Shown here: one piece after another, positions 52,028 through 60,655 of the stretch
Layout of the letters: each line of letters begins with the position of its first letter
How positions within the stretch are numbered: the stretch's first letter is position 1
Assembly (NCBI GenBank): GCA_031390755.1
Contig: JANMTS010000043.1
Span: 1 to 64,000 of the forward strand
DNA length: 64,000 nucleotides
Source: DATMER01 sp031390755
GTDB lineage: Bacteria; Acidobacteriota; Thermoanaerobaculia; Multivoradales; UBA5704
Direction: 5' to 3'
The notes under the pieces: model-generated
Told to the model about the DNA's origin: nothing
Database searches by the model: none
The model's input: only the letters and a program-made list of their open reading frames with translations
Program-made: the position numbers and the translations under genes

Positions 52028-52071
52028 CAGGCCCGCGAGCCTGAATCCAAGCCCAAGGAGGAACGTCTTTT

Positions 52072-53784
52072 ATGGCGACTGAGCAAATGGACCAGCCGAC
52101 GATGACGGCCGAGTCCGACGAGGAGCTGTCGAGGGAGGAGTACCAGAAGCTCCTCGAAATGTACGACGAGAGCATGCGGAATCTCACGGAGGGTGAGATC
52201 GTCCCGGGTCGAGTCATCGGGATCACCGCGAACGCGGTGATCGTCGACGTGGGATACAAATCCGAGGGTCTCGTCCCCATTGAGGAGTTCCTGGAGCGGG
52301 ACGGCAGCCTGTCCGTCAAGGTCGGGGAGGAGATCGACGTCCTCCTGGAGAAGACCGAGGACCAGGAGGGCCACATCCTCCTGTCCCGGACCAAGGCCCA
52401 GCGCATGCGCCGCTGGACCGAGGTGGAGCGGGCCTACAAGGAGGGCCGCATCCTCAAGGGCCGCGTCACCGACCGCATCAAGGGCGGCCTCACGGTGGAC
52501 GTCGGTCTGCGCGCGTTCCTGCCCGGCTCGCTGGTCGACATCAAGCCGGTCAAGAACCTCGAATCCCTGCGCGGCCAGGAGCTGGAGTTCAAGGTCATCA
52601 GCCTTGACCGCCGACGCAACAACATCGTCCTGTCCCGCAAGGCCGTGCTCGAGACCGAGCTGGCCAAGAAGAAGGCCGAGACCCTCACCCGCCTGGAAGA
52701 GGGCGCCCGTCTCAAGGGCGTGGTCAAGAACATCACCGACTACGGCGTGTTCATCGACCTCGGCGGCATCGACGGCCTGCTGCACATCACCGACATCTCC
52801 TGGGGCCGGGTCAACCACCCCTCCGAGCATTTCTCCGTCGGCGACGAGGTCGAGGTGGTCGTTCTCAAGTTCGACCCCGAGACCGAGCGCGTCTCCCTCG
52901 GCTACAAGCAGAAGTCCGAGGATCCGTGGACGCTGGTGGACAAGAAGTACCCCATCGGCTCGCGCGTCCGCGGCAAGGTCGTGTCGCTCGTCGACTACGG
53001 CGCCTTCGTCGAGATCGAGGAGGGAGTCGAGGGCCTGATCCACGTCAGCGAGATGTCGTGGACCAAGAAGGTCGTCAACCCCGCCAAGCTTCTCGAAGTC
53101 GGCCACGAGGTCGAGGCCATCGTCTCCGAGCTCGACATGGATCAGCGGCGCATCAGCCTGTCGCTGCGCCAGACCGAGCGCAATCCCTGGGAGGAGCTGA
53201 AGGATACTCACCCCGAGGGGACGGTCATCGAGGGCAAGGTGCGCAACCTGACCGAGTTCGGCGCTTTCGTCGAGATCACGGACGGCATCGATGGCCTGAT
53301 CCATGTCTCGGACATGAGCTGGACGAAGCGGGTCAAGCATCCGAGCGAGGTGCTCAAGAAGGGCGACACCGTGCGGGCGCGGATCACCAACATCGACATC
53401 GAGAACCAGCGGGTTTCGCTGTCGATCAAGGAGTTCATGCCCAACGAGTGGGACGACTTCGCGGTCAAGCACCGCGTCGGCGACACCCTGGAGGGCCGGG
53501 TGGTGAACGTGACCGACTTCGGTCTGTTCATCGACATCTACAACGGTCTCGAGGGTCTCGCCCACGTGAGCGAGATCGAGGTGGCGAACGGCGTCAAGCT
53601 CGAGGACGAGTTCAAGGTCGGCGACTGGGTCCGCACCCGCGTCCTGCGCATCGAGGAGGACGACAAGAAGGTCGGCCTGTCGCTGCGCGGCGTGCAGCAG
53701 CCTTCCGAGGAGGAGATCGCCGAGCTTCAGGCGACTCGCGAAGGCAGCCGCCGGCAGGAGAGTGGAGAGGTCGTCGAAGAGTAG
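52072..53784 (+). CDS. rpsA: 30S ribosomal protein S1
   Basis: 570 residues with six S1/OB repeats after an acidic N-terminus; repeats are marked by blocks such as GGLTVDVGLRAFLPGSLVDI, TDYGVFIDLGGIDGLLHITD, VDYGAFVEIEEGVEGLIHVS, TEFGAFVEITDGIDGLIHVS and TDFGLFIDIYNGLEGLAHVS. S1 binds mRNA on the small subunit and helps initiation on structured leaders, relevant in such a GC-rich genome. AAGGAGGAACG precedes ATG 52072. A strong own promoter is seen. Confidence 0.97.
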   Translation: MATEQMDQPTMTAESDEELSREEYQKLLEMYDESMRNLTEGEIVPGRVIGITANAVIVDVGYKSEGLVPIEEFLERDGSLSVKVGEEIDVLLEKTEDQEGHILLSRTKAQRMRRWTEVERAYKEGRILKGRVTDRIKGGLTVDVGLRAFLPGSLVDIKPVKNLESLRGQELEFKVISLDRRRNNIVLSRKAVLETELAKKKAETLTRLEEGARLKGVVKNITDYGVFIDLGGIDGLLHITDISWGRVNHPSEHFSVGDEVEVVVLKFDPETERVSLGYKQKSEDPWTLVDKKYPIGSRVRGKVVSLVDYGAFVEIEEGVEGLIHVSEMSWTKKVVNPAKLLEVGHEVEAIVSELDMDQRRISLSLRQTERNPWEELKDTHPEGTVIEGKVRNLTEFGAFVEITDGIDGLIHVSDMSWTKRVKHPSEVLKKGDTVRARITNIDIENQRVSLSIKEFMPNEWDDFAVKHRVGDTLEGRVVNVTDFGLFIDIYNGLEGLAHVSEIEVANGVKLEDEFKVGDWVRTRVLRIEEDDKKVGLSLRGVQQPSEEEIAELQATREGSRRQESGEVVEE

Positions 53785-53866
53785 GCTGGATTGACACCAG
53801 GACGGCGTGACGGGCTCCGCTCCTTCGGGACGGGGCCCGTCCGCGGGTTTCAGAAAGAGGTGGGAG

Positions 53867-54184
53867 ATGTCGGACGCCTACAAGAACGCCGGGAACGACG
53901 GAATGACCAAAGCCGAGCTGGTCGAAGAGGTCGCCCGCTCCACTCAGCTCACCAAGAAGCACGCGGAGATCATCGTCAACACGGTCTTCGACAGCATCGT
54001 CGACTCTCTCAAGGGCGGGGAAAAGATCGAGCTGCGCGGTTTCGGCAGCTTCCGCATCCGCCACCGCGGCGCCCGCACCGGCCGGAATCCCAAGACCGGC
54101 GACAAGGTCAGCGTCCCGCCCAAGCGGATCCCCTACTTCAAGCCGGGCAAGGAGCTGCGGGAGCTGCTCAACGACGAGAATTGA
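53867..54184 (+). CDS. HU/IHF family DNA-binding protein
   Basis: 105 residues. Typical core: MTKAELVEEVARSTQLTKKH, GEKIELRGFGSFRIRHRGAR, TGRNPKTGDKVSVPPKRIPY and FKPGKELREL. The arm has R-x-P (TGRNPKTG), as in IHF/HU. ATG 53867 with AGAGG six bases upstream is used; ATG 53903 would give a ~93-residue core without the short extension. It follows rpsA, the rpsA-ihfB order known in many bacteria, so IHF-beta-like is likely. Confidence 0.9.
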   Translation: MSDAYKNAGNDGMTKAELVEEVARSTQLTKKHAEIIVNTVFDSIVDSLKGGEKIELRGFGSFRIRHRGARTGRNPKTGDKVSVPPKRIPYFKPGKELRELLNDEN

Positions 54185-54188
54185 GCGG

Positions 54189-54364
54189 ATGGAATGCCTC
54201 CTCACCCCTTGGAGGTATTCGTACATCACCAAGTCGTCGAGCCCGCCCGCCATCACCTCTTGATGCTGAACCTTCACCCGTACTCGAACGGGCACCTCAT
54301 GGTGGCTCCGCTCGCGCACCTCAGCTCGCCGCAGGAGAGCGGCGAAGGAGGACTGATTGGTTGA
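54189..54364 (+). pseudogene. Remnant of a HIT-family hydrolase gene
   Basis: From ATG 54189 the frame reads MECLLTPWRYSYITKSSSP, the typical N-terminus of a HIT-like protein (TPWR..YI). A second frame then gives LNLHPYSNGHLMVAPLAHL (from CTG 54266), the HIT core with L-N-x-x-P-Y-x-N-G-H-L-M-V-A-P. The part between, with CxxC, is deleted and the frame changes. The second frame ends at TGA 54362, inside the start of the next gene, whose ribosome-binding site AAGGAGG lies within the remnant. The catalytic HxHxHxx is missing. Confidence 0.72.
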
Positions 54365-54791
54365 ATCCGCTGCACCCCTGGACGACGACCTGCAGACCGA
54401 GCCTTCGGCCACGGTCTCGGAGCCTGTCGGCAATCCCTATCTCGCCATGATCCTGGCCTGGCTCGTGCCGGGCCTCGGCCATCTCTACGTGCGGCGCTAC
54501 GTGCGGGGCCTCGCGTTCCTGGCGATCGTGCTCGCCTGCCTCTGGGTGGGATGCTCGCTGCAGGGCAATCTCTATCAGCCCCTGCGCGGCCAACCGCTGA
54601 CGCTGCTCGCGACCGGTGGCGCCATGGGCATGGGCCTGCCGTACTTCCTGCTGCGCTACGGCGCCGGCTATGCGGGCGACATCGTCGGCGCCGGCTACGA
54701 GTACGGCACCGCGTTCCTGCTGACGGCGGGGCTCATGAACTGGCTGCTGGTGCTCGACGCGTGGGACATCTCCCGCGGCAAGAAGGAGTGA
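54357..54791 (+). CDS. DUF6677-like small membrane protein
   Basis: 144 residues from TTG 54357, with AAGGAGG five bases upstream. Three to four hydrophobic segments: NPYLAMILAWLVPGLGHLYV, GLAFLAIVLACLWVGCSL, LLATGGAMGMGLPYFLLRYG and AFLLTAGLMNWLLVLDAWDI. The AWLVPGLGH start is like TM2/DUF5683 proteins. Function is unknown. Coupled to the small gene that follows by five bases. Confidence 0.7.
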   Translation: MVESAAPLDDDLQTEPSATVSEPVGNPYLAMILAWLVPGLGHLYVRRYVRGLAFLAIVLACLWVGCSLQGNLYQPLRGQPLTLLATGGAMGMGLPYFLLRYGAGYAGDIVGAGYEYGTAFLLTAGLMNWLLVLDAWDISRGKKE

Positions 54792-54795
54792 GGAG

Positions 54796-54990
54796 ATGCT
54801 GAGCCATTTCTTCCTGATGGTGCTCTATTCGCTGTTGGTGAGCCTGTTCTTCACGCTGCTCTGGCGGCGCGACCGCAAGGAGCGGGTGCGGCTCTTCCTG
54901 CAGCTCTTCCTGGGCATGGTGGGTGGCGGGCTGATCATCGCCTGGCTGATGTATCCCTTCCCCCAGGGACCTCCCGCGCCGATTCCATGA
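54796..54990 (+). CDS. 64-residue two-helix membrane protein
   Basis: Residues ~5-23 and ~33-54 are hydrophobic, with the basic linker WRRDRKERVRL between them, so the linker is probably cytoplasmic, and a Pro-rich end (PFPQGPPAPIP). No family is recognised. It lies five bases after the DUF6677-like gene and overlaps lpxB by four (ATGA), so it is co-translated with the lipid A genes. Confidence 0.75.
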   Translation: MLSHFFLMVLYSLLVSLFFTLLWRRDRKERVRLFLQLFLGMVGGGLIIAWLMYPFPQGPPAPIP

Positions 54991-56147
54991 CTCGACCCAA
55001 GGAGCTCCTGGTCGTCGCCGGCGAAGCTTCGGGAGACCTTCACGGCGCGCGGCTGATCTCCGAGCTGAAGCGGCTGGTCCCGGATCTGGAGACGTTCGGC
55101 CTCGGCGGCGACGAGCTTCAGGCCGCCGGTCTTCAGCCCGTGGCGCACAGCTCGGAGGTGTCGGTGGTCGGCATCACCGAGGTGCTCCGCGTGCTGCCGC
55201 GCATCCGCGAGGTCTTCGCGTCGCTCCTCGCCGAGGTCGACCGCCGCCGGCCGGACGCCGCCGTGCTCATCGACTTTCCGGACTTCAACCTCCGCCTCGC
55301 CCGCGAGCTGAAGAAGCGGGGGGTGCGCGTCGTCTACTACATCAGCCCGCAGGTGTGGGCCTGGCGCAAGGGCCGGGTGCGCACCATCGCCCGGCTGGTG
55401 GACCGCATGCTGGTGCTGTTTCCGTTCGAGGTGGATTTCTACCGCCGCCACCAGGTCAAGGTGGTCCACGTCGGGCATCCCCTGGTGGACGAGGTACCGC
55501 AGCTCCGGAACGCCTGGGAGCGATTGGATGAACGATTGAAGGAGGGAGCCGAGCCGGACGGCCCCTTCCGCATCGCTCTCCTGCCCGGCTCGCGGCTGAG
55601 CGAGATCGAGTCCCTCCTGCCCACGATGCTGAAGGCGGTGCGGCGCCTGGCCGCCGAGCTGCCGATCGAGGTCGCGCTGATCAAGGCGCCGACCGTGCCC
55701 CGGGAGGTGCTTGAAGAGCACATCGAGCTCGCCGGCCTGCCGGTGCGGATCGTCTCGGAGGACCGCTTCGCCGCCATCGCGGACTCGCACCTGGCGCTCT
55801 GCGCGTCGGGCACGGCCACGCTGGAGGTGGGGCTGCTCGGCACGCCCATGATCGTCATCTACCGGCTGGGCTTCTGGACCTGGAACCTGGCCCGCCTGCT
55901 CGTCCGGCTGCCGAACATCAGCCTCGTCAACCTGGTGCTGGGGCGGCGGGTCGTGCCCGAGCTGCTCCAGGGCGACGCCAATCCCGACCGCATCGCGTTC
56001 GAGGCCGAGTCGATCCTCCTCGACGACCGGATGCGGGCCGAGCTGCGGGAAGGTCTCGCCGAGCTGCGCGGCCGGCTGGGGGAGGGCGGAGCGAGCGGCC
56101 GGGCGGCGCGCGAGGTGGCGGACCTGCTGCGGGAGACCCCCGCGTGA
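54987..56147 (+). CDS. lpxB: Lipid-A-disaccharide synthase
   Basis: A 386-residue GT19 enzyme that joins UDP-diacylglucosamine and lipid X. Signature wording: VVAGEASGDLHGARLISELK, VVYYISPQVWAWRKGRVRTI, LLPGSRLSEIESLLPTMLKA and LALCASGTATLEVGLLGTPM. Marks the organism as able to make lipid A. The start overlaps the previous gene and the stop overlaps msbA. Confidence 0.96.
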   Translation: MTRPKELLVVAGEASGDLHGARLISELKRLVPDLETFGLGGDELQAAGLQPVAHSSEVSVVGITEVLRVLPRIREVFASLLAEVDRRRPDAAVLIDFPDFNLRLARELKKRGVRVVYYISPQVWAWRKGRVRTIARLVDRMLVLFPFEVDFYRRHQVKVVHVGHPLVDEVPQLRNAWERLDERLKEGAEPDGPFRIALLPGSRLSEIESLLPTMLKAVRRLAAELPIEVALIKAPTVPREVLEEHIELAGLPVRIVSEDRFAAIADSHLALCASGTATLEVGLLGTPMIVIYRLGFWTWNLARLLVRLPNISLVNLVLGRRVVPELLQGDANPDRIAFEAESILLDDRMRAELREGLAELRGRLGEGGASGRAAREVADLLRETPA

Positions 56148-58060
56148 GCACGCCGGCCTTCTTCTGGCGCTACATCCGGCGCTACACCGGCTGGGCGATG
56201 CTGGCCGCCGCGGGCATCCTCGTCTTCGCGGCGGCGACCGCGGCCACGGTCTCGCTGATCAAGCCGATCTTCGGCGAGGTGCTGCTGGCGGGGGACCGCA
56301 TGCCGGGCGCCCTCGGAGGTCTCACCAGCGTTCCGGATCCGGCTCCGCAAGCCGAAAGCACGGCGCGCGGAGCGGAGAAGCGCGGAGCAGAGAGGGAAAA
56401 AGGCCTGCTGGCCGACCTCCAGAAACGCTTCGACATCGCGCAGCAGATCGACCGCAGCTACCAGTCTCTCAAGCGCCGGCTGGGAGTCGGCCCGGCGGAG
56501 GTGGTCTACTTCGTGCCCCTCCTCTTCGTGCTGGTGTTCCTGCTGCGCTCGCTGGCCGACTTCGTCTCGGGCTACGCCTTCCAGCACATCGGCCTGGGCG
56601 TCACGACGGACATCCGCAACGACCTCTACCAGCACATCCTCGGGCAGTCGAGCCGGTTCCACGCCGACCACCCTTCGGGGGAGCTGGTGGCGCGGGTCAT
56701 CAACGACGTGTCCATGATGCAGAACGCGGTGTCCAACCGCCTGCTCGACCTGTTCCAGCAGTCGATCACGCTGCTCTTCCTGCTCACCCTGCTGCTTTCG
56801 ACCCACTTCCGGCTGGCGGTGACCGCGCTGATCGTGGCGCCCGTGCTCGTCTATCCGATCGTGCGTTTCGGCAAGGGCATGCGCCGCACCAGCCACCGCA
56901 GCCAGGAGCGCATGGCCGACCTCGCCAGCCTGATGACCGAGGGCGTGCGCGGGCACCGGGTGGTGAAGGCGTTCGGCATGGAGGAGTTCGAGCTCGGGAA
57001 GTTCCGCGAAGCCACGCGGCGCCACCTGAAGGTGAACCTCTGGGCGCAGATGCTCGCCCACGCCTCCGGACCGGTGGTGGAGTCGCTCGCCGTGGTGGGC
57101 GCCGCAGGGCTGCTGATCTACGCCGGCCGGGCCATCCGCGGCGGCGAGCTGTCGGCGCCCGAGCTGATCCAGTTCCTGACCACGCTCCTGATGATGTACG
57201 ACCCGATCCGCAAGCTGAACAAGGTCAACCTCATCCTGCAGGAGGCCATGGCCGCGGGCCAGCGGGTGGCGCGGCTGACCTCGACGCCGAACGACATCGT
57301 GGAGAAGCCGGGCGCGAGCGTGGTCGACACGGTCCACAGCAAGATCGCCTACGAGAACGTCTCGTTCGCCTACGAGGAGCGGCTCGTGCTGCGCGAGGTG
57401 AGCCTGCCGATCCAGGCCGGCGAGATCATCGCGCTGGTGGGGCCGTCCGGGGCCGGCAAGTCGACCCTCGTGAACCTGCTGCCGCGCTTCTTCGATCCGG
57501 ACGAGGGACGGGTCGCGATCGACGGCGTCGACATCCGCGACCTGGATCTGAAGAGCCTGCGCGCGCTGATCGGCATCGTGACCCAGGACACGGTCCTGTT
57601 CAACGACTCGATCCGCAACAACATCGCCTACGGCCGTCTGGACCTGCCGCTGGAGCGGGTGCGCGAGGCCGCGGCTGCGGCGTACGCCGACGAGTTCGTG
57701 ATGCAGCTGCCGAGCGGCTACGACACGGTGATCGGCGAGTCGGGGCTCCGGCTGTCCGGCGGCCAGCGGCAGCGGCTCGCCATCGCCCGCGCGCTGCTCA
57801 AGAACGCGCCGATCCTGATCCTCGACGAGGCCACGTCCCACCTCGACACCGAGTCCGAGTCGCTGGTGCAGAAAGCCCTCTCGAACCTGATGCAGGACCG
57901 GACGACGCTGGTCATCGCGCACCGTCTCTCGACCGTGATGCGGGCCGACCGCATCGTGGTGGTCGACGGCGGGAAGATCGTCGAGGAAGGCTCGCACAGC
58001 GAGCTGATGACTCTGGGCGGCACCTACCGCCGGCTCTACGACCTGCAGTTCCGGGTATGA
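56144..58060 (+). CDS. msbA: MsbA-type lipid A flippase ABC transporter
   Basis: 638 residues, GTG start in a GTGA overlap with lpxB. Six helices in the N-terminal half; a variable loop after helix 1 (residues ~55-105, QAESTARGAEKRGAEREKGL) is longer than usual. ATPase: Walker A GPSGAGKST, signature LSGGQRQRLAIARALL, Walker B ILILDEATSHLD. Moves core-lipid A across the inner membrane; the neighbouring lpxB and acyltransferase support this. Confidence 0.93.
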   Translation: MSTPAFFWRYIRRYTGWAMLAAAGILVFAAATAATVSLIKPIFGEVLLAGDRMPGALGGLTSVPDPAPQAESTARGAEKRGAEREKGLLADLQKRFDIAQQIDRSYQSLKRRLGVGPAEVVYFVPLLFVLVFLLRSLADFVSGYAFQHIGLGVTTDIRNDLYQHILGQSSRFHADHPSGELVARVINDVSMMQNAVSNRLLDLFQQSITLLFLLTLLLSTHFRLAVTALIVAPVLVYPIVRFGKGMRRTSHRSQERMADLASLMTEGVRGHRVVKAFGMEEFELGKFREATRRHLKVNLWAQMLAHASGPVVESLAVVGAAGLLIYAGRAIRGGELSAPELIQFLTTLLMMYDPIRKLNKVNLILQEAMAAGQRVARLTSTPNDIVEKPGASVVDTVHSKIAYENVSFAYEERLVLREVSLPIQAGEIIALVGPSGAGKSTLVNLLPRFFDPDEGRVAIDGVDIRDLDLKSLRALIGIVTQDTVLFNDSIRNNIAYGRLDLPLERVREAAAAAYADEFVMQLPSGYDTVIGESGLRLSGGQRQRLAIARALLKNAPILILDEATSHLDTESESLVQKALSNLMQDRTTLVIAHRLSTVMRADRIVVVDGGKIVEEGSHSELMTLGGTYRRLYDLQFRV

Positions 58061-58719
58061 CGCTGGAGCAGGACGACTCGGGGGGCTGGCGCACGGCCGC
58101 CCTGTCGTTCGCCGCCGCGGGGTTCATCCGCGCCCTGCGGGCGAGCGTCCGGCTGCGGCACCACGGCGACGGGCCGCAGCGCGAGCGCGAGCAGCGGGAC
58201 GAGCGTTTCATCCTGGCCTTCTGGCACCGCCACCTGCTGCTGATGCCCTACGCCTACCGGGGCCGCCGCATCTCGGTCCTGGTGAGCCAGAGCCGGGACG
58301 GCGAGCTGATCGCGCGCACCGTGGCCCGCCTGGGCATCGACTCCAGCCGCGGATCGAGCAGCCGGGGCGGCGTGGCGGGCATGCGGACGCTGCTGCGCAA
58401 GGCCGCCGAGGGCTACGATCTGGCGTTCACGCCGGACGGACCGCGGGGGCCGGCGAGCGAGGTCCAGCCCGGAGTGATCCTGGCGGCGGCGGCCACGGGC
58501 TGGCCCATCCAGCCGGTCGCCCTCGCCGCGACCCGCGCCAGGCGTCTGCGCTCCTGGGACCGCTTCCTCGTGCCGCTCCCCCTGTCGAGGGTACACTTCG
58601 TCTACGGCGAGCCGCTGCCCGTCGAGCGCCGAAGCGATCCGGCCGCCGCGGCCGCGGAGCTGAAACGGCGGCTGGACGCGGTAGAGTCCGAGGCGGAGAG
58701 GCTGGCAAAGGAGGCATGA
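58057..58719 (+). CDS. DUF374 lysophospholipid acyltransferase-like protein
   Basis: 220 residues. Family blocks: WHRHLLLMPYAYRGRRISVL, VSQSRDGELIARTVARLGID, SSRGGVAGMRTLLRKAAEGY and FTPDGPRGPASEVQPGVILA. The HX-type catalytic region is degenerate versus PlsC. DUF374 proteins often lie between msbA and waaA; here waaA is not adjacent. It probably acylates a lipid A or phospholipid intermediate (inference). ATGA overlap with msbA. Confidence 0.85.
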   Translation: MTLEQDDSGGWRTAALSFAAAGFIRALRASVRLRHHGDGPQREREQRDERFILAFWHRHLLLMPYAYRGRRISVLVSQSRDGELIARTVARLGIDSSRGSSSRGGVAGMRTLLRKAAEGYDLAFTPDGPRGPASEVQPGVILAAAATGWPIQPVALAATRARRLRSWDRFLVPLPLSRVHFVYGEPLPVERRSDPAAAAAELKRRLDAVESEAERLAKEA

Positions 58720-58721
58720 CC

Positions 58722-59600
58722 ATGCGGAGCATGACGGGGTACGGCGAGTCATCGGGCGAGAACGCTCGCCACGGGGTGTCGGTCAGCCTGAAGGCGGTGA
58801 ACCACCGGTTCTTCGATCTCGCGCTGCGGCTCGGGGACGAGCTGCGGCCGAGCGAGCAGGCACTTCGCGACCTGCTCGGGAAGGAGATCTCCCGCGGACG
58901 GGTGGAGGTGCGGATCGAGCTGCGGCCCGTGGCCGAGCGCAAGGCCACCGTCCAGGTCAACATGGGGGTGATCCGGGAAGCCCACGCCGCCGTGCATCAG
59001 CTCGTGGAGGCGGGGCTCGTGAACCACGGGCTTTCGGCCGGCGACCTGCTCCGCATCCCCGAGGCGTTCCGGGTCGAGGTGGCCTCCGACGAATGGAGCG
59101 CCGAGGACGCCGAGCTGCTGCTCCGGGTGGCCGGCGAGGCCGTGCATCAGCTCGTGGGCGGCCGTGAGGTCGAGGGGGCGAACCTGGCGGCGGTCCTGGA
59201 GGAGCGCATCCGCGCCCTCGACGTCATCGTGGTCCGGCTCGACGCCCTGCGCATTCCGGTCCGGGAGGAGCTGGGAGCGTCCCTGCGGCGGCGCCTCGAG
59301 GAGCTGCTCACCGGTCAGTCGGTGGACGAGGCCCGGGTCGCCCAGGAGGTGGCGCTCCTCGTCGACCGCGGCGACGTGAGCGAGGAGATCGACCGGCTGC
59401 GCGCCCACCTGGAGCACTTCCGCACCATCCTGCGGGACACCGGCCCCGCGGGCAAGCGGCTCGACTTCCTGACCCAGGAGATCTTCCGCGAGCTCAACAC
59501 GCTCGGCGCCAAGTGCCGCAACTCCGAGATGACCCGTGCCGTCCTCGACGCGAAAGTTCTCTGCGAGCAACTCCGCGAACAGGTCCAGAACGTCGAGTAG
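58722..59600 (+). CDS. yicC: YicC/YloC family endoribonuclease
   Basis: 292 residues. Starts MRSMTGYGESSGENARHG and has SLKAVNHRFFDLALRLGDEL and the end block GKRLDFLTQEIFRELNTLGA followed by KCRNSEMTRAVLDAK, all diagnostic. Family members cleave RNA (RhyB and others). ATG 58722 is preferred to 58716 because AAAGGAGG is at eight bases. Next to gmk and rpoZ, the usual yicC-gmk-rpoZ-coaBC order. Confidence 0.94.
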   Translation: MRSMTGYGESSGENARHGVSVSLKAVNHRFFDLALRLGDELRPSEQALRDLLGKEISRGRVEVRIELRPVAERKATVQVNMGVIREAHAAVHQLVEAGLVNHGLSAGDLLRIPEAFRVEVASDEWSAEDAELLLRVAGEAVHQLVGGREVEGANLAAVLEERIRALDVIVVRLDALRIPVREELGASLRRRLEELLTGQSVDEARVAQEVALLVDRGDVSEEIDRLRAHLEHFRTILRDTGPAGKRLDFLTQEIFRELNTLGAKCRNSEMTRAVLDAKVLCEQLREQVQNVE

Positions 59601-59612
59601 AATCGGCCCGTC

Positions 59613-60272
59613 TTGACCGAGCGCATCCATCCAGGCGAGCTGTTCATCCTGTCCGCCCCTTCGGGAGCGGGCAAGACGACGCTCATCCAGAGCCTTCTCG
59701 CGACTCCGCTCACGCCGTTCGGCGGCCTGGCCTTCTCGGTCAGCTACACGACGCGCCGGCCGCGGCAGGGCGAGGTGGACGGCAGGGACTACCGCTTCGT
59801 CGACCATGCCACATTCCTGGAGATGATCGCGGGAGGCCGCCTGCTGGAATGGGCGGAGGTCCACGGCAACTTCTACGGCACGGCCAACGACGAGGTCTTC
59901 CCGCGGCTTCAGCAGGGGATCGACGTCATCCTGGACATCGACGTCCAGGGCGCCGAGCGGGTGATGGAGAGAAATCCGGCGGCGTTCGGCATCTTCATCA
60001 TGCCGCCGAGCTTCGAGGCGCTGGTCCAGCGGCTGCGGGGACGGGGACTGGACGACGAGGCGACCATCTCCAGGCGCCTGGCTGGCGCGTTGCGGGAGAT
60101 GAGCCGTTACGATCGGTATCATTATGTTATCATCAATGACGATGCCCGGAAGGCCAGCGAGGCCCTGGCGGGTATCATTCTGGAGAAGCGGCACCGGCAG
60201 GAGCGGATGCACGGCCGGCTCCAGGAAATCCTTCATGACTTCCAGCAGCAGGGTGTCTTCCCTCAGCTCTAG
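59613..60272 (+). CDS. gmk: Guanylate kinase
   Basis: 219 residues from TTG 59613. P-loop SAPSGAGKTTLIQSL; GMP-binding YTTRRPRQGEVDGRDYRFVD; IDVQGAERVMERNPAAFGIF. Converts GMP to GDP. The start codon is preceded by no strong ribosome-binding site, so coupling to yicC is likely. Confidence 0.96.
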   Translation: MTERIHPGELFILSAPSGAGKTTLIQSLLATPLTPFGGLAFSVSYTTRRPRQGEVDGRDYRFVDHATFLEMIAGGRLLEWAEVHGNFYGTANDEVFPRLQQGIDVILDIDVQGAERVMERNPAAFGIFIMPPSFEALVQRLRGRGLDDEATISRRLAGALREMSRYDRYHYVIINDDARKASEALAGIILEKRHRQERMHGRLQEILHDFQQQGVFPQL

Positions 60273-60316
60273 ATTTTTCGGAGGCGGCTCGTGCCGCCGA
60301 GGAGATTTGTCGAAAG

Positions 60317-60574
60317 ATGGATAACAAAGGGCCCGAGATCGATAGCAAGTTCCGCCGCGTCCTCGTGGCGGCCAATCGTGCCGAGCAACTCATGCGGGGA
60401 GCCCGGGCCAAGGTGGAGACCGGCAAGCGCAAGCCCACCCGGGTGGCCATGGAAGAGGTCGACCACAGCCTGATCGAGTGGGGCTACGGTCCGCCGCCTC
60501 CGCCCGCGCCGCCCGAGGCGGCGCCCGCCGCCGAAGGGGCCGAGCCGGCCGTCCAGCCCGCCGAGGTTCACTGA
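60317..60574 (+). CDS. rpoZ: RNA polymerase omega subunit
   Basis: 85 residues. The core FRRVLVAANRAEQLMRGARA and RKPTRVAMEEVDHSLIEWGY resembles the omega helices; the tail is Pro/Ala/Glu rich. Position after gmk supports it. A hairpin GGCGGC/GCCGCC lies 25 bases before the start. Confidence 0.85.
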   Translation: MDNKGPEIDSKFRRVLVAANRAEQLMRGARAKVETGKRKPTRVAMEEVDHSLIEWGYGPPPPPAPPEAAPAAEGAEPAVQPAEVH

Positions 60575-60655
60575 TCCGTTGATGGAAGCGGCGGCTCCGG
60601 TTCCGGCCGGGCCGCCGGCACGCCTGACCGACCTCTTACGACCGACTTTGAGACC

